DNA of 8,703 bases from an uncultured Bacteroidota bacterium (GCA_903905685.1 CAIVHI010000051.1:1-8703); one strand, 5' to 3'; shown: positions 1 through 7,335, numbered from the stretch's first letter. Notes: a model not told the origin generated them from the sequence alone. A program made the numbers and translations.

Positions 1-779
1 CCCATCATGTCGAACACCTCAATGCCGTCTCTGTTGACGGCACTAAGGCAATCTATAACCACGATGTTGTCTGCGGGCATGGGCGTTACCGCGATGGGAG
101 TGTACGGTACAGACAATTGGTTGGCAGCCATTTTCGGGAAAGATATACAGCTCTCCGAATCGTCGAGCCAAAGCACGGCGGGGGCAATGGGTGGCGTGTC
201 GCCATTGCGGGAGAAACAATAAAGTGCGGGTTCCGAGCATTCCACACAACCTGAGGCATCCCAAAGCATGTAGGTGGGGTGCTCCACGCAACCCACACCC
301 GCTATCACGCAAATGGAATCGCCTCCCAAAATGCCCACATGGCTCACCGGTGGAAAGTGCCACACCTTATGCCATGTCCCGAGTATTTGGGTAGAGTCTA
401 TCCTCGAAACAATGAATTGGGTGTGGGCTGTGGTGAAGGTATCGCCCGTTTTCAGATTATAGTCGTACAGGACCACTTCTGAGTCTGCTGCGGCCTCGCG
501 CAGGTATACTTTTTGGGCGACCGTATCTTCCCGCACGAAAGCTTGTGCGCCATATTGGGCAAACCCAAGGTCGAATTTGAAGTTGCGGTAGGCATGGGCA
601 CCTAAGGTGGTGTCTCCCGCATAGGCAAACGTGTAGTAATGCAAAATGAATGGGCCTGACGCATCATATTCGGGCTCCAATACCTTCCATACGTTGCCCG
701 TGTCGGTAAAGTGGAAGTTTTGCGCCCTTGCAAGCGACAGGGTGCAGAAGATACAAAGCAGGATGGCGGCGGCTTTCAT
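1..779 (-). CDS. Secreted protein with T9SS C-terminal sorting tail, 3' end outside window
   Basis: The reading frame is open from an ATG at 779-777 to the left edge (259 full codons), so the C-terminus is missing. Residues 1-19 form a signal peptide (Lys, hydrophobic core, then ARA before Gln20). The body is rich in aromatic residues and Thr, as in beta-sandwich exoproteins. It holds a Cys-rich stretch (C157, C164, C178, C181, C188) around GVGCVEHPTY and ALYCFSRNG, like the central part of many Bacteroidota exoproteins. From about residue 228, PIAVTPMPADN followed by IEVFDMMG fits the type A T9SS sorting domain (usual form YPNPAxN, later a V-x-D-xxG strand). The protein is therefore expected to pass the inner membrane by Sec and the outer membrane by T9SS. 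It starts 54 bases after the tamL stop on the same strand, so co-transcription is possible. The molecular function is not recognised. Without the last residues the tail assignment is likely but not proven. Confidence 0.8.
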   Translation of the reverse strand, partial: MKAAAILLCIFCTLSLARAQNFHFTDTGNVWKVLEPEYDASGPFILHYYTFAYAGDTTLGAHAYRNFKFDLGFAQYGAQAFVREDTVAQKVYLREAAADSEVVLYDYNLKTGDTFTTAHTQFIVSRIDSTQILGTWHKVWHFPPVSHVGILGGDSICVIAGVGCVEHPTYMLWDASGCVECSEPALYCFSRNGDTPPIAPAVLWLDDSESCISFPKMAANQLSVPYTPIAVTPMPADNIVVIDCLSAVNRDGIEVFDMM

Positions 780-804
780 GTTTCTCAGTTTGAAATGGGG
801 GCAA

Positions 805-824
805 ATCAATATTCCATCAATATT
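805..824. repeat. Two direct copies of atcaatatt, 11 bp apart
   Basis: The nonamer atcaatatt occurs at 805-813 and again at 816-824, a period of 11 bp or about one helical turn. Each copy contains the palindrome AATATT. The pair lies in the 54-base gap between the tamL stop and the start of the secreted-protein gene. It could be a small regulator-binding site or simply AT-rich spacer; no good TAnnTTTG box is seen beside it. Confidence 0.35.
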
Positions 825-833
825 TCGCACCTG

Positions 834-3254
834 CTAAAACGGATAGCCGATAGCGATGTTCATCACCAAATTGTCGTTGCGCCAACTCGGGTTGCTGAAG
901 GCGATGTCGGAGAACGTCCATCCGCCGTTGGTTGTCAGGTTGGGGCGTTTCACGGGCATGGCTACGTCGAAACGGAAGGTGAGGAAGGTGGCGATGTCGA
1001 AGCGTGCACCGGCACCAACATCTGCCGCGATGCCGGAGCCCAGAGTGTTTAATTGAAGGTTGCCTCCCGGGAACGAGGGGTCGCTACGTGCCAGCCAGAT
1101 ATTTCCCGCATCGGCAAACAATGCACCGTTCATTTTGATGGCCCCCGCAAAAAGCGGTGCAATGGGGAAGCGGTACTCCCCATTCATCTCCAGCTTGATG
1201 TCGCCCGTGCGGTCTATGGCCGAGCCGTTGGTGTTGGTGGAGTCGAAATACTTCCCCGGGCCCAACGACCTGATTTGCCAGCCGCGAATGCTGTAAGGCC
1301 CGCCCACAAAATATTGCTTGATGTAGGGCAGCGATACCGACTGGCCGTAGGGCATGCCAATGCCCCCATAAAACCGCAATGCAAACGACGAATGCCTCAA
1401 GGTGAAGAAGCGGCGCGCATCGAAGTCGAACTTTACGTATTGTGCATATTTTATTTTGAACAAGTCGTTCAGCGTTACGCCCACTTGGTTAAGCAGGCTC
1501 AGGATAGTGCCTGCTTCTTCCACCCCGAGGCGCAAATAGGAGTAGTTTTTGTTGTGCTTCTTCTCGGCATTGCTGAACGTGAAGGTAAGGTTTTCGCCCT
1601 CAATGAAATTGGGCTTGTAGCTGTTTTTGAGGAACGGGAACTCGTCGAGGTGCGTGCGGAACGAGTCGGTCTCGTAGGGCATGCTGATGATGTTGATGAA
1701 CACCGGAGACAGCGTCCAGCTCACCGAGCGCGATTTGTGCCAACTATAGGTGTAGTTGGAGCTGGTATTGATGAGTTTGAAATAGTTGAGCCGGTCCACT
1801 TCGTTGATACCGCCACTCAAAATGGTGTGGGGTAGGTTGTCGTTATCGAAAATACCCTTGCCTACGGGCGATATGAACTTCGGGAAATCGATGCTGCCAT
1901 TGATGCCCGCATATTCCGTCAAGAGCAGGAAGTGGTTGATGAAGTCTCTGCCGTAATTGGGCTGGTAGGCATATTCAATGCCGCCATTCAGGCTCAGGGT
2001 AAAGAGGTTGGCACCCTTTTCGAAATTCCGGTTGTGGAAATTCACACCCGCCGATAGTCCCAAATCGTAGGTCGTGCCGCTCGACAGTTCGTCGTTTTGC
2101 GAAAAATCGAATTTTTTCGATTTGTTCATATAGATGTTGCAATCCAACTCATGGTTGTTATCGGGGTTTTCCGTGAAAACGATTTTGATGAATTGGAAAA
2201 TGCCCAGTTCGTTCAGTTTTACGAACGTTTTGTCTTGGTCTTTTTGGGCATAGGGTTTGCCGGGTGCCACAAATATGTGCTCATAGAGGATGCGGTCGTG
2301 AACAAAATAATTGTGGTAGAAAAAATTGATACCCTTCATAGACTTCACTATCAGGGTCGAATCTTTCAAATCGGCATAACTCTTGAAATCGGGGTAGACG
2401 TTTACCGACCCGATGGTATACCTGCTGAACGACTCGGAGTCCTCACCTTTCCTGATGACTACTTCCACGTCTACCGTAGGGTTCTTTCGGCTTTGGGTTT
2501 TGTTGATGAAGTTCACCACGCCTTCAAAGGCGCTGGTGGCATCTTTAAACAGGCTTTTATCGAAGGTGTCCAAGCTGAAGGTCCCGATGTTGTCTTGGGT
2601 GAAGTGGAAATAGCCGGCATTGCGCACCAGCGACACGATTCTGCTCCGCTCTTCGTCTATAGACGCTATGGTATACTCATGGTCCTTCTGTAGGGCCGAT
2701 TCCGACTTGCCATCGTTGATGATTTTGGCCACGGCACTGTCTGGGGCTGTATACGTCACATTGCTTATGGCATAGTAGTCGCCCAAGGTAATATAGTGTT
2801 TTACAATGGCCTTGTGGGATTTGTAGATGACCGTATCCTTCATTTTGATATAGAAGTAGCCCAAATTGAACAGGTAGTTCTTAATGTTCTGCTCCGACTT
2901 GGAAAGTACCGTGCTGTCAAAAATCACTGGCCGTTCCACATATTTGGGCAGAAGGCTGTCCGGGCGGTCGCGATATTTGGCATATTTATAGTTGTATACC
3001 CACAGTTTGACGGGCGACCTCAGTATCCATGATATGGAATTCGGTTTTTGTACCAGCAGCCGGGTAAGGTTGTCCTTGATTTCGCCCTTGTTTTTGAGCT
3101 CGCTGTTTGACGACAGGAATATTTCATTGTCGGCCAGCAAGAACTCGTTGGGTTTCAGGTTCTTGGTACTGCTGCATCCCGATAGCGCCAACCATACCGC
3201 CACGAGTCGGCAAAGAAGCCGCAGTTGTGGTTTTTCTGTCAGTGTTTTCGGCAT
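834..3254 (-). CDS. tamL: TamL-type outer membrane lipoprotein, Omp85 (TamA/BamA) family
   Basis: This 806-residue protein is an outer-membrane assembly factor of the Omp85 superfamily. It begins with a lipoprotein signal: basic residues, a hydrophobic run, and lipobox LSGC with Cys27 as the lipidated residue. TamA of Proteobacteria lacks this lipid, while the Bacteroidota variant TamL has it. Residues about 110-380 look like three POTRA-type repeats (marks such as NLGYFYIKM near 130, NAGYFHFTQ near 212, LNELGIFQF near 347). Residues about 390-806 look like a 16-stranded barrel. GGPYSIRGW at 651-659 is the Omp85 loop-6 motif with the conserved Arg657. ALFADAGNIW at 711-720 fits a late barrel strand, and the chain ends in Phe as barrel proteins do. 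Length is right for TamL. Its usual periplasmic partner TamB is not in the window. An RNA methyltransferase gene diverges from it 99 bases upstream. A TAAAGTTG box (plus-strand 3291-3298, one mismatch to TAnnTTTG) is a weak promoter candidate. A different BamA paralogue is the main alternative. Confidence 0.85.
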   Translation of the reverse strand: MPKTLTEKPQLRLLCRLVAVWLALSGCSSTKNLKPNEFLLADNEIFLSSNSELKNKGEIKDNLTRLLVQKPNSISWILRSPVKLWVYNYKYAKYRDRPDSLLPKYVERPVIFDSTVLSKSEQNIKNYLFNLGYFYIKMKDTVIYKSHKAIVKHYITLGDYYAISNVTYTAPDSAVAKIINDGKSESALQKDHEYTIASIDEERSRIVSLVRNAGYFHFTQDNIGTFSLDTFDKSLFKDATSAFEGVVNFINKTQSRKNPTVDVEVVIRKGEDSESFSRYTIGSVNVYPDFKSYADLKDSTLIVKSMKGINFFYHNYFVHDRILYEHIFVAPGKPYAQKDQDKTFVKLNELGIFQFIKIVFTENPDNNHELDCNIYMNKSKKFDFSQNDELSSGTTYDLGLSAGVNFHNRNFEKGANLFTLSLNGGIEYAYQPNYGRDFINHFLLLTEYAGINGSIDFPKFISPVGKGIFDNDNLPHTILSGGINEVDRLNYFKLINTSSNYTYSWHKSRSVSWTLSPVFINIISMPYETDSFRTHLDEFPFLKNSYKPNFIEGENLTFTFSNAEKKHNKNYSYLRLGVEEAGTILSLLNQVGVTLNDLFKIKYAQYVKFDFDARRFFTLRHSSFALRFYGGIGMPYGQSVSLPYIKQYFVGGPYSIRGWQIRSLGPGKYFDSTNTNGSAIDRTGDIKLEMNGEYRFPIAPLFAGAIKMNGALFADAGNIWLARSDPSFPGGNLQLNTLGSGIAADVGAGARFDIATFLTFRFDVAMPVKRPNLTTNGGWTFSDIAFSNPSWRNDNLVMNIAIGYPF

Positions 3255-3340
3255 CAGGAAATGTTTTTCCGCTCACAATGGTCTGCTCCCCAACTTTAGG
3301 GGCCACGTTGATGTGTCCCGCGGGTCCGTCCGATTTGTTT

Positions 3341-3348
3341 TAGATTTG
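3341..3348 (+). promoter_or_regulatory. Candidate -7 promoter box TAGATTTG for the RNA methyltransferase gene
   Basis: TAGATTTG fits the Bacteroidota -7 consensus TAnnTTTG exactly. It ends only five bases before the ATG at 3354, so transcription would start at or within a few bases of the start codon. No TTTG/TTG -33 box is seen at the expected 17-23 base spacing, which lowers confidence. Confidence 0.4.
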
Positions 3349-3353
3349 CAGCT

Positions 3354-4097
3354 ATGTTGTCTAAAGCGCAAATTAAATATATTCGGTCATTAAGTTCACA
3401 CAAATTCCGCAAGCTGGAGGGAGTTTTCTTGGCAGAGGGAGATAAAATTGCATCTGAATGGTTGGAGACGCACGGCAAAATTAGGATGGTGGTGGCCCTG
3501 GAGTCGTGGCTTGCGGGCAAATTGCACAGCATTCATGCACACCCCGAAGCCTTGGTGGTGGCCGTTGAGGAGGCAGAACTGGCAACGGTATCGTGCTTAC
3601 AAACGCCCAACAAGGTGCTGCTGGTGGTTGAGCAGCCGCAGCCACGGGCACCGCAACTTTCGGGCGGCTGGCACTTTGCGCTCGACGATATTCGAGACCC
3701 AGGCAACCTCGGTACCATCATCCGTATAGCAGATTGGTTTGGGATGGCCAATGTATTTTGCTCGCCCAATTGTGCCGAAATTTATAGCCCCAAGGTGGTG
3801 CAGGCCGCCATGGGCGGGCACCTGCGGGTGAATGTATGCGAGCAGGAGTTGACAACGTTTTTGCGCCAGAGTATGCTTCCCGTATTTGGTGCAACCATAG
3901 ATGGCGAAAACTATTTGGACATGAAGCTGCCCAAGGCCGGCATCTTGTTGATCGGCAATGAATCGAAGGGCATAGCGCCGGGCTTGGTAGACCTTTGTGC
4001 GGCCCTGGTGACCATCCCCCGCTATGGCGGGGCGGAGTCGCTCAATGCGGCGGTGTCGGCCGGCATCCTCGCCGCAGGAGTGCATGTCGGGAGATAG
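3354..4097 (+). CDS. TrmH/SpoU-family RNA 2'-O-ribose methyltransferase
   Basis: This 247-residue enzyme is expected to transfer a methyl group from S-adenosylmethionine to a ribose 2'-OH in rRNA or tRNA in the cytoplasm. The N-terminal part (residues about 4-90, starting KYIRSLSSHKFRKLEGVFLAEG) matches the small RNA-binding domain of the family. The SPOUT knot domain follows with all three motifs. Motif 1 is DDIRDPGNLGTIIRIADWFG (111-130, with Asn118 and Arg124). Motif 2 is LLIGNESKGI (198-207, with Glu203). Motif 3 is IPRYGGAESLNAAVSAGI (221-238, with Ser229 and Asn231). No key residue is missing and length is normal. The ATG at 3354 gives the N-terminus typical of Bacteroidota homologues, and the next in-frame Met is residue 45. 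It diverges from tamL. RlmB-like 23S rRNA methylation is a reasonable guess, but the target base cannot be told from sequence. Confidence 0.92.
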   Translation: MLSKAQIKYIRSLSSHKFRKLEGVFLAEGDKIASEWLETHGKIRMVVALESWLAGKLHSIHAHPEALVVAVEEAELATVSCLQTPNKVLLVVEQPQPRAPQLSGGWHFALDDIRDPGNLGTIIRIADWFGMANVFCSPNCAEIYSPKVVQAAMGGHLRVNVCEQELTTFLRQSMLPVFGATIDGENYLDMKLPKAGILLIGNESKGIAPGLVDLCAALVTIPRYGGAESLNAAVSAGILAAGVHVGR

Positions 4098-4134
4098 CCT
4101 TGGGTGTCAATCCTTAATGAAATTCAAATTAGAA

Positions 4135-4142
4135 TATTTTTG
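4135..4142 (+). promoter_or_regulatory. Candidate -7 promoter box TATTTTTG for the DUF4476 gene
   Basis: TATTTTTG matches TAnnTTTG exactly and lies 49 bases before the ATG at 4192, giving a leader of about 40 bases. It sits in the 94-base gap after the methyltransferase stop, so the DUF4476 gene probably has its own promoter. No convincing -33 TTG at normal spacing is seen. Confidence 0.45.
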
Positions 4143-4191
4143 TTTTAACCCGGCACAGTAATTGAAGTCTACACTATATCAACAAAAGCGT

Positions 4192-4968
4192 ATGAAAAAG
4201 TTGGCATTGGCCGCGGCCCTTGTTGCCGTGGCGGTAAGTGCTCAAGCACAGTCGAAACTGAAGGTCTTCCTTTCAGAGAAAACGCCCATCTCCATAGAGT
4301 TGGATGGCAAGCATTTCGATAAGACCGGTACCTCCATCACCGTTGGCGATTTGCCTCCCGGCCGGCACTACCTTCGGGTTTTCGAGATGGAGCGTTCGCA
4401 CTTCGGGCGTCCTCAAGAGCGTGTTATTTATGAAGGACGGGTGAAAACCCATTTTGGCAACATTACACTGTTTGAGCTGGATGCCCCCACCGGCAACATC
4501 AATGTTTATGACGAAAGCATGGAAACCTACGCATCATCGCCAACCATCATGGGCACCGATGAAAACGGGCGACCCATGCAGCCCGGTTCCCGGTATGACG
4601 GCAACCGTAGCCAGGTTTCACAACCCAACGAGAATGTTCAGCCCGTTGCCACCCCTCCAATCCAGCCCGCTGCACCCGAATCGACCCTGTCGGATGCACG
4701 CATGACCGCATTGAAGGCCAAAGTGTCGGAGAATGCTACCGATAGCAAGAAATTGACGGAAATGAAGGCGGAGTTGGCCAATGACAAAATCAGCACCAAC
4801 CAAGTATCCGTCATGATGGATTGGTTGAGTTTTGAAAGCTCCAAAGTGGACTTTGTGGAATGGGCCTTCCCCAAAACTACCGACCAACAGAACTTTGGCT
4901 CCATAGAACTGAAGTTTTCCTACAAAGATTATCAAGACGAAGTGGACGACTTCATCAAGAAGCACTGA
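4192..4968 (+). CDS. Exported DUF4476 domain protein
   Basis: The 258-residue protein starts with a clear Sec signal peptide (MKKLALAAALVAVAVSAQAQ, cleavage near residue 19-20), so it is exported to the periplasm or beyond. Residues 21-98 form a beta-rich domain (LKVFLSEKTPISIELDGKHF, then LPPGRHYLRVFEM), reminiscent of PEGA-like surface folds. Residues about 110-165 are a low-complexity linker rich in Pro, Asn and Gln. Residues about 167-257 match DUF4476, a helical domain common in Bacteroidota whose function is unknown (MTALKAKVSENATDSKKL, NQVSVMMDWLSFESSKVDFVEWAF, and the closing FSYKDYQDEVDDFIKK). The frame stays open upstream to a TTG at 4162, but ATG 4192 is chosen because it begins the signal peptide and has an A-rich leader (caacaaaagcgt). 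Role unknown. Confidence 0.88.
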   Translation: MKKLALAAALVAVAVSAQAQSKLKVFLSEKTPISIELDGKHFDKTGTSITVGDLPPGRHYLRVFEMERSHFGRPQERVIYEGRVKTHFGNITLFELDAPTGNINVYDESMETYASSPTIMGTDENGRPMQPGSRYDGNRSQVSQPNENVQPVATPPIQPAAPESTLSDARMTALKAKVSENATDSKKLTEMKAELANDKISTNQVSVMMDWLSFESSKVDFVEWAFPKTTDQQNFGSIELKFSYKDYQDEVDDFIKKH

Positions 4969-4993
4969 CCACACTGCATACACAACGTATTAT

Positions 4994-5028
4994 GAAATGG
5001 CATCCGGCTCGCTTTAGGATGCCATTTC
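4994..5028. terminator. Bidirectional stem-loop between convergent genes
   Basis: gaaatggcatcc (4994-5005) and ggatgccatttc (5017-5028) form a perfect 12-bp stem around an 11-base loop. It lies 25 bases after the DUF4476 stop. On the other strand it covers the stop and the last four codons of the aminotransferase-like gene. Its place between convergent genes suggests it ends transcription from both sides. Neither side has a strong U-tract. Confidence 0.65.
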
Positions 5029-6264
5029 CGTTATTGCGGTTACGAACGCGTCGAGTTCGGCTATTGAGGTGTAGATGTTGGGGGTGATGCGGCAACCCTT
5101 TACATCGGGGGTGTCAATGGCTACGGTAAAAATGCGGTATTTGTCCATCAGCGTGGTTGCCATGTCCTTTGGCATCATGCCTTTGATGCCGATGTTGGCA
5201 ATGGCACAGGTTCGCTCAGATTCGAGAGGCGTGTTCATCACCACATTCGGCAGGTGGTGCACTTTGTCGGTCCAATAGCGTTGCAGGTACCTGAGCCGTT
5301 CTTCTTTGCGTTGTGCACCTACGGTGCCCACATAAAAGTCTATCGCGTCTCCAATCGTGAGGTCGGTAGCCACTGGGTGGGTGCCGGTGTGGTTGAGGCG
5401 AAGGATGTCGGTGTCGCCCTTGGCGCCCTCTGCAAATATGGGCCAGATTTCAGGGATATGCGATTTGTTCAGGTACAGCATTCCTGCACCCAGCGGCACA
5501 CTCAGCCATTTGTGCAGGCTGCAACCATAGTAGTCGCAATGCAGGTCGGGTATTTTGAAGTCGAGGTGGGCGAAAGCATGGGCGCCGTCTACCATTACGG
5601 GTACGTTTTTGGCATGGGCCATGTCGCAAATCTTCCTCACGGGCAGCACCTGGCCGGTGATGTTGATGATGTGGCACACCATGAGTAGGCGAGTTTTTGG
5701 CGTGATGGCCTGTGCATAGAGCTCCACAATCTCATCGTCCGATTTTGGGTGCAATGGCACATTCACCATCTTGTTCACCATACCGAAACGTTTGGACACC
5801 TGTTTGAACATGTCCATCATCGCGCCATAATCGGTCGTGGCCATAATGGCTTCATCGCCAGGCTGCCAGTTCATGCCCGATATGATCATGTCGAGCGATT
5901 CGGTGGTGTTTCGGGTAATGATGAGCTCGTCATCGGCCACGCCTGCCAATTTGGCCAATCGCGATGCCGCCGCCTTTTTATCATCAAACTGCACGGTGCG
6001 TAAGTAGTGTGCCCCTTCCACATTGACCGCCTTGATATGGGCCATATACTTGTCGAGTATGGGGCGAGGCTGCACGCAATAATAGCCGTTTTCAAGGTTG
6101 ATGAAGTCCTTGGGCAGATCATACAGGCTGCGGATATGGTCCCAGAAGTCTGCCGGTTCGGCGTCGGGTGCAAAGGTCTGGGCAGGTGCCGAGACACCGG
6201 TCAACGACAGTGCAGAGCCAATCCCCATCAGGGCAGTGTTTTTCAGGAACGTGCGTTTGTTCAT
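5014..6264 (-). CDS. Exported PLP-dependent class V aminotransferase-like protein (isopenicillin N epimerase-like)
   Basis: This 416-residue protein has the class V fold-type I core. TRNTTESLD (117-125) fits the phosphate-binding region. VDGAHAFAHLDF (225-236) carries the PLP-pyridine Asp226 with His229. SLHKWLSVPLGAGMLY (249-264) carries the Schiff-base Lys252. Residues 378-395 (IFTVAIDTPDVKGCRITP) fit the C-terminal small domain with its substrate-side Arg. The relatives recalled are annotated as isopenicillin N epimerase/CefD-like or cysteine-desulfurase-like. The real substrate is unknown, and nothing nearby suggests beta-lactam or Fe-S biosynthesis. The N-terminus NKRTFLKNTALMGIGSALSL followed by APA looks like a Tat signal with Lys-Arg in place of Arg-Arg, fitting export of a cofactor-loaded protein. 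Its start is 46 bases after the immunity-gene stop on the same strand, so co-transcription is possible. Confidence 0.88.
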   Translation of the reverse strand: MNKRTFLKNTALMGIGSALSLTGVSAPAQTFAPDAEPADFWDHIRSLYDLPKDFINLENGYYCVQPRPILDKYMAHIKAVNVEGAHYLRTVQFDDKKAAASRLAKLAGVADDELIITRNTTESLDMIISGMNWQPGDEAIMATTDYGAMMDMFKQVSKRFGMVNKMVNVPLHPKSDDEIVELYAQAITPKTRLLMVCHIINITGQVLPVRKICDMAHAKNVPVMVDGAHAFAHLDFKIPDLHCDYYGCSLHKWLSVPLGAGMLYLNKSHIPEIWPIFAEGAKGDTDILRLNHTGTHPVATDLTIGDAIDFYVGTVGAQRKEERLRYLQRYWTDKVHHLPNVVMNTPLESERTCAIANIGIKGMMPKDMATTLMDKYRIFTVAIDTPDVKGCRITPNIYTSIAELDAFVTAITEMAS

Positions 6265-6310
6265 GGTTGGGAGAGTTTGGGCCTACGCGGCCGGTTTTCT
6301 GTATTTGCCA

Positions 6311-6709
6311 TCATTTGAACTGCTCAAAAGCGTCCAATATGGAATTCCTGATAGCTTCGGTAGAATCCATTTCCCGAACCCTATTGAGCTGGCCGTTTAC
6401 AAGGGAGAGCACCTCGTGCTTGGCATCTTTGTCGTTGTACCAGAATTCCTTTTCCGAGGTTAATACGGCCATTAATAAATCCCCCTCAAAAAAGTCTCCC
6501 TCGGCAAGAATGTCAATTTTCAGCTCCTTAATGGCCATTGGGATTAGAATAGGGAGGGCGATATTTTGTGCTATCATCATCCTTAGGTCTTCTACCTCAA
6601 AGTCATCGAGATTCTTCTTCCTTAACTTGTAGCAGGTAATTGCCAGGTGAGAATTAAAGTCAGTAGCTTCCCAGAAGTCGTTTTCAATGCTTTCGATGGT
6701 ATTTGTCAC
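6311..6709 (-). CDS. CdiI-type contact-dependent growth inhibition immunity protein, orphan
   Basis: The 132-residue protein resembles the family annotated as contact-dependent growth inhibition system immunity protein (CdiI_3-like). Family marks are the opening SIENDFWEATDFNSHLAITC followed by a YKLR segment, then VEDLRMMIAQNIALPILIP (39-57), AEGDFFEGDLLMAVL (69-83) and EKEFWY (86-91). Such proteins bind and neutralise the toxic C-terminal domain of a cognate CdiA/Rhs-type toxin in the cytoplasm. There is no signal peptide or membrane segment. The start is GTG (6709-6707), since an in-frame stop lies five codons upstream and no earlier ATG exists. A TAATTTG box (minus strand, about 6763-6769) is one base short of the promoter consensus. 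No toxin gene is visible on either side, so it is an orphan here. The assignment is from remembered family pattern and no search was made. Confidence 0.75.
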   Translation of the reverse strand: MTNTIESIENDFWEATDFNSHLAITCYKLRKKNLDDFEVEDLRMMIAQNIALPILIPMAIKELKIDILAEGDFFEGDLLMAVLTSEKEFWYNDKDAKHEVLSLVNGQLNRVREMDSTEAIRNSILDAFEQFK

Positions 6710-6772
6710 AATTGAAAAACTTTAATGGCGCTGCAATTATATTCATTCTTGGCGCGCTTACACAAATTAGGA

Positions 6773-6805
6773 GCATAATAAATGCCATTTAGCCCTTTAT
6801 TATGC
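6773..6805. terminator. 10-bp inverted repeat after the 110-residue gene
   Basis: gcataataaa (6773-6782) and tttattatgc (6796-6805) form a perfect 10-bp stem with a 13-base loop. It begins four bases past the stop of the 110-residue minus-strand gene and lies about 60 bases upstream of the immunity-gene start. It could terminate the upstream gene or act as an operator for the immunity gene. The AT-rich stem makes it a weak intrinsic terminator. Confidence 0.45.
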
Positions 6806-6809
6806 CGAC

Positions 6810-7142
6810 TCATTTCTTTTTGCCGGTCGTAGAGTTGTTCTCCTTATCCAACTGCTTTTGCCATTTTTCTGCCGCCTTTTGACCTGCGGCTGATTTTCTG
6901 TATTCTTTCAATTTTTCATCCAACATATTGAGGGCCGATTGATAGTCTTCTTCCGTCAGGCCCTCGCTATTGGCCTTCTTGAAAAAATTCCTATCGTACA
7001 TCGTCAATATTAAGCTGCCGATTTTATTGAACATGGGGTGGTCTATATCGTCTTCATCTTCCTGCAAGATTGATTTCGACATGGCCTCTATTCTATTGAT
7101 GAAGGCCCGCTCGTTTTTATGTTGGTTCGATTCATTAGCCAT
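6810..7142 (-). CDS. Hypothetical charged 110-residue protein
   Basis: No family is recognised. The protein begins MANESNQHKNERAFINRIEA and has no signal peptide or membrane segment, so it is probably cytoplasmic. Residues about 10-90 look helical, with a short acidic patch EDEDD (28-32) and a run of amphipathic helix LTEEDYQSALNMLDEKLKEY (62-81). The last 30 residues are very Lys/Gln rich and probably disordered (ending TTGKKK). Codon use and amino-acid pattern look like a real protein, and it sits in line with the immunity gene 100 bases downstream. A terminator-like stem-loop between the two argues against a simple operon. It might be part of the same accessory module, but nothing in the sequence assigns a toxin or partner function. 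Confidence 0.65.
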   Translation of the reverse strand: MANESNQHKNERAFINRIEAMSKSILQEDEDDIDHPMFNKIGSLILTMYDRNFFKKANSEGLTEEDYQSALNMLDEKLKEYRKSAAGQKAAEKWQKQLDKENNSTTGKKK

Positions 7143-7310
7143 ATTGGTCTATTTGAGCCTAAGGTAAGAACTTTTTACACCGGTTCAATGGAATTGGATT
7201 ATCTTTTTGATCCGGGCAAATTCGGCTGATTGGGTTGTTCATGAAATCGTTTCGGGAGGCAGCAGCTATATATTTTGTACATGGGACATCTGCAAATTTT
7301 AACCCCCATT

Positions 7311-7335
7311 CATGCAACGGCCTACATCATGCAAC
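7311..7335. repeat. Direct repeat catgcaac, 17-bp period
   Basis: catgcaac occurs at 7311-7318 and 7328-7335, each followed by a purine and then GC (catgcaacRgc). The pair lies just left of the GC-rich hairpin. It could be part of a transposase recognition region or be chance. Confidence 0.35.

Noticed and set aside
43..363. 106-codon minus-strand frame near the left edge
   Set aside because: It lies out of frame within the secreted-protein gene, which has a signal peptide and a T9SS-type tail in the correct frame.
1053..2693. Plus-strand open frames of 260 and 198 codons across tamL
   Set aside because: They are antisense shadows of a well-supported Omp85 gene and resemble no family.
3317..3324. 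Palindrome cccgcggg between tamL and the methyltransferase gene
   Set aside because: An 8-bp GC palindrome without flanking symmetry or a second copy is too weak to call an operator.
3597..4085. 162-codon minus-strand frame opposite the methyltransferase
   Set aside because: Antisense shadow; the plus-strand frame carries all three SpoU motifs.
4162..4191. TTG start ten codons upstream for the DUF4476 protein
   Set aside because: It would put ten polar residues before a perfect signal peptide beginning at ATG 4192.
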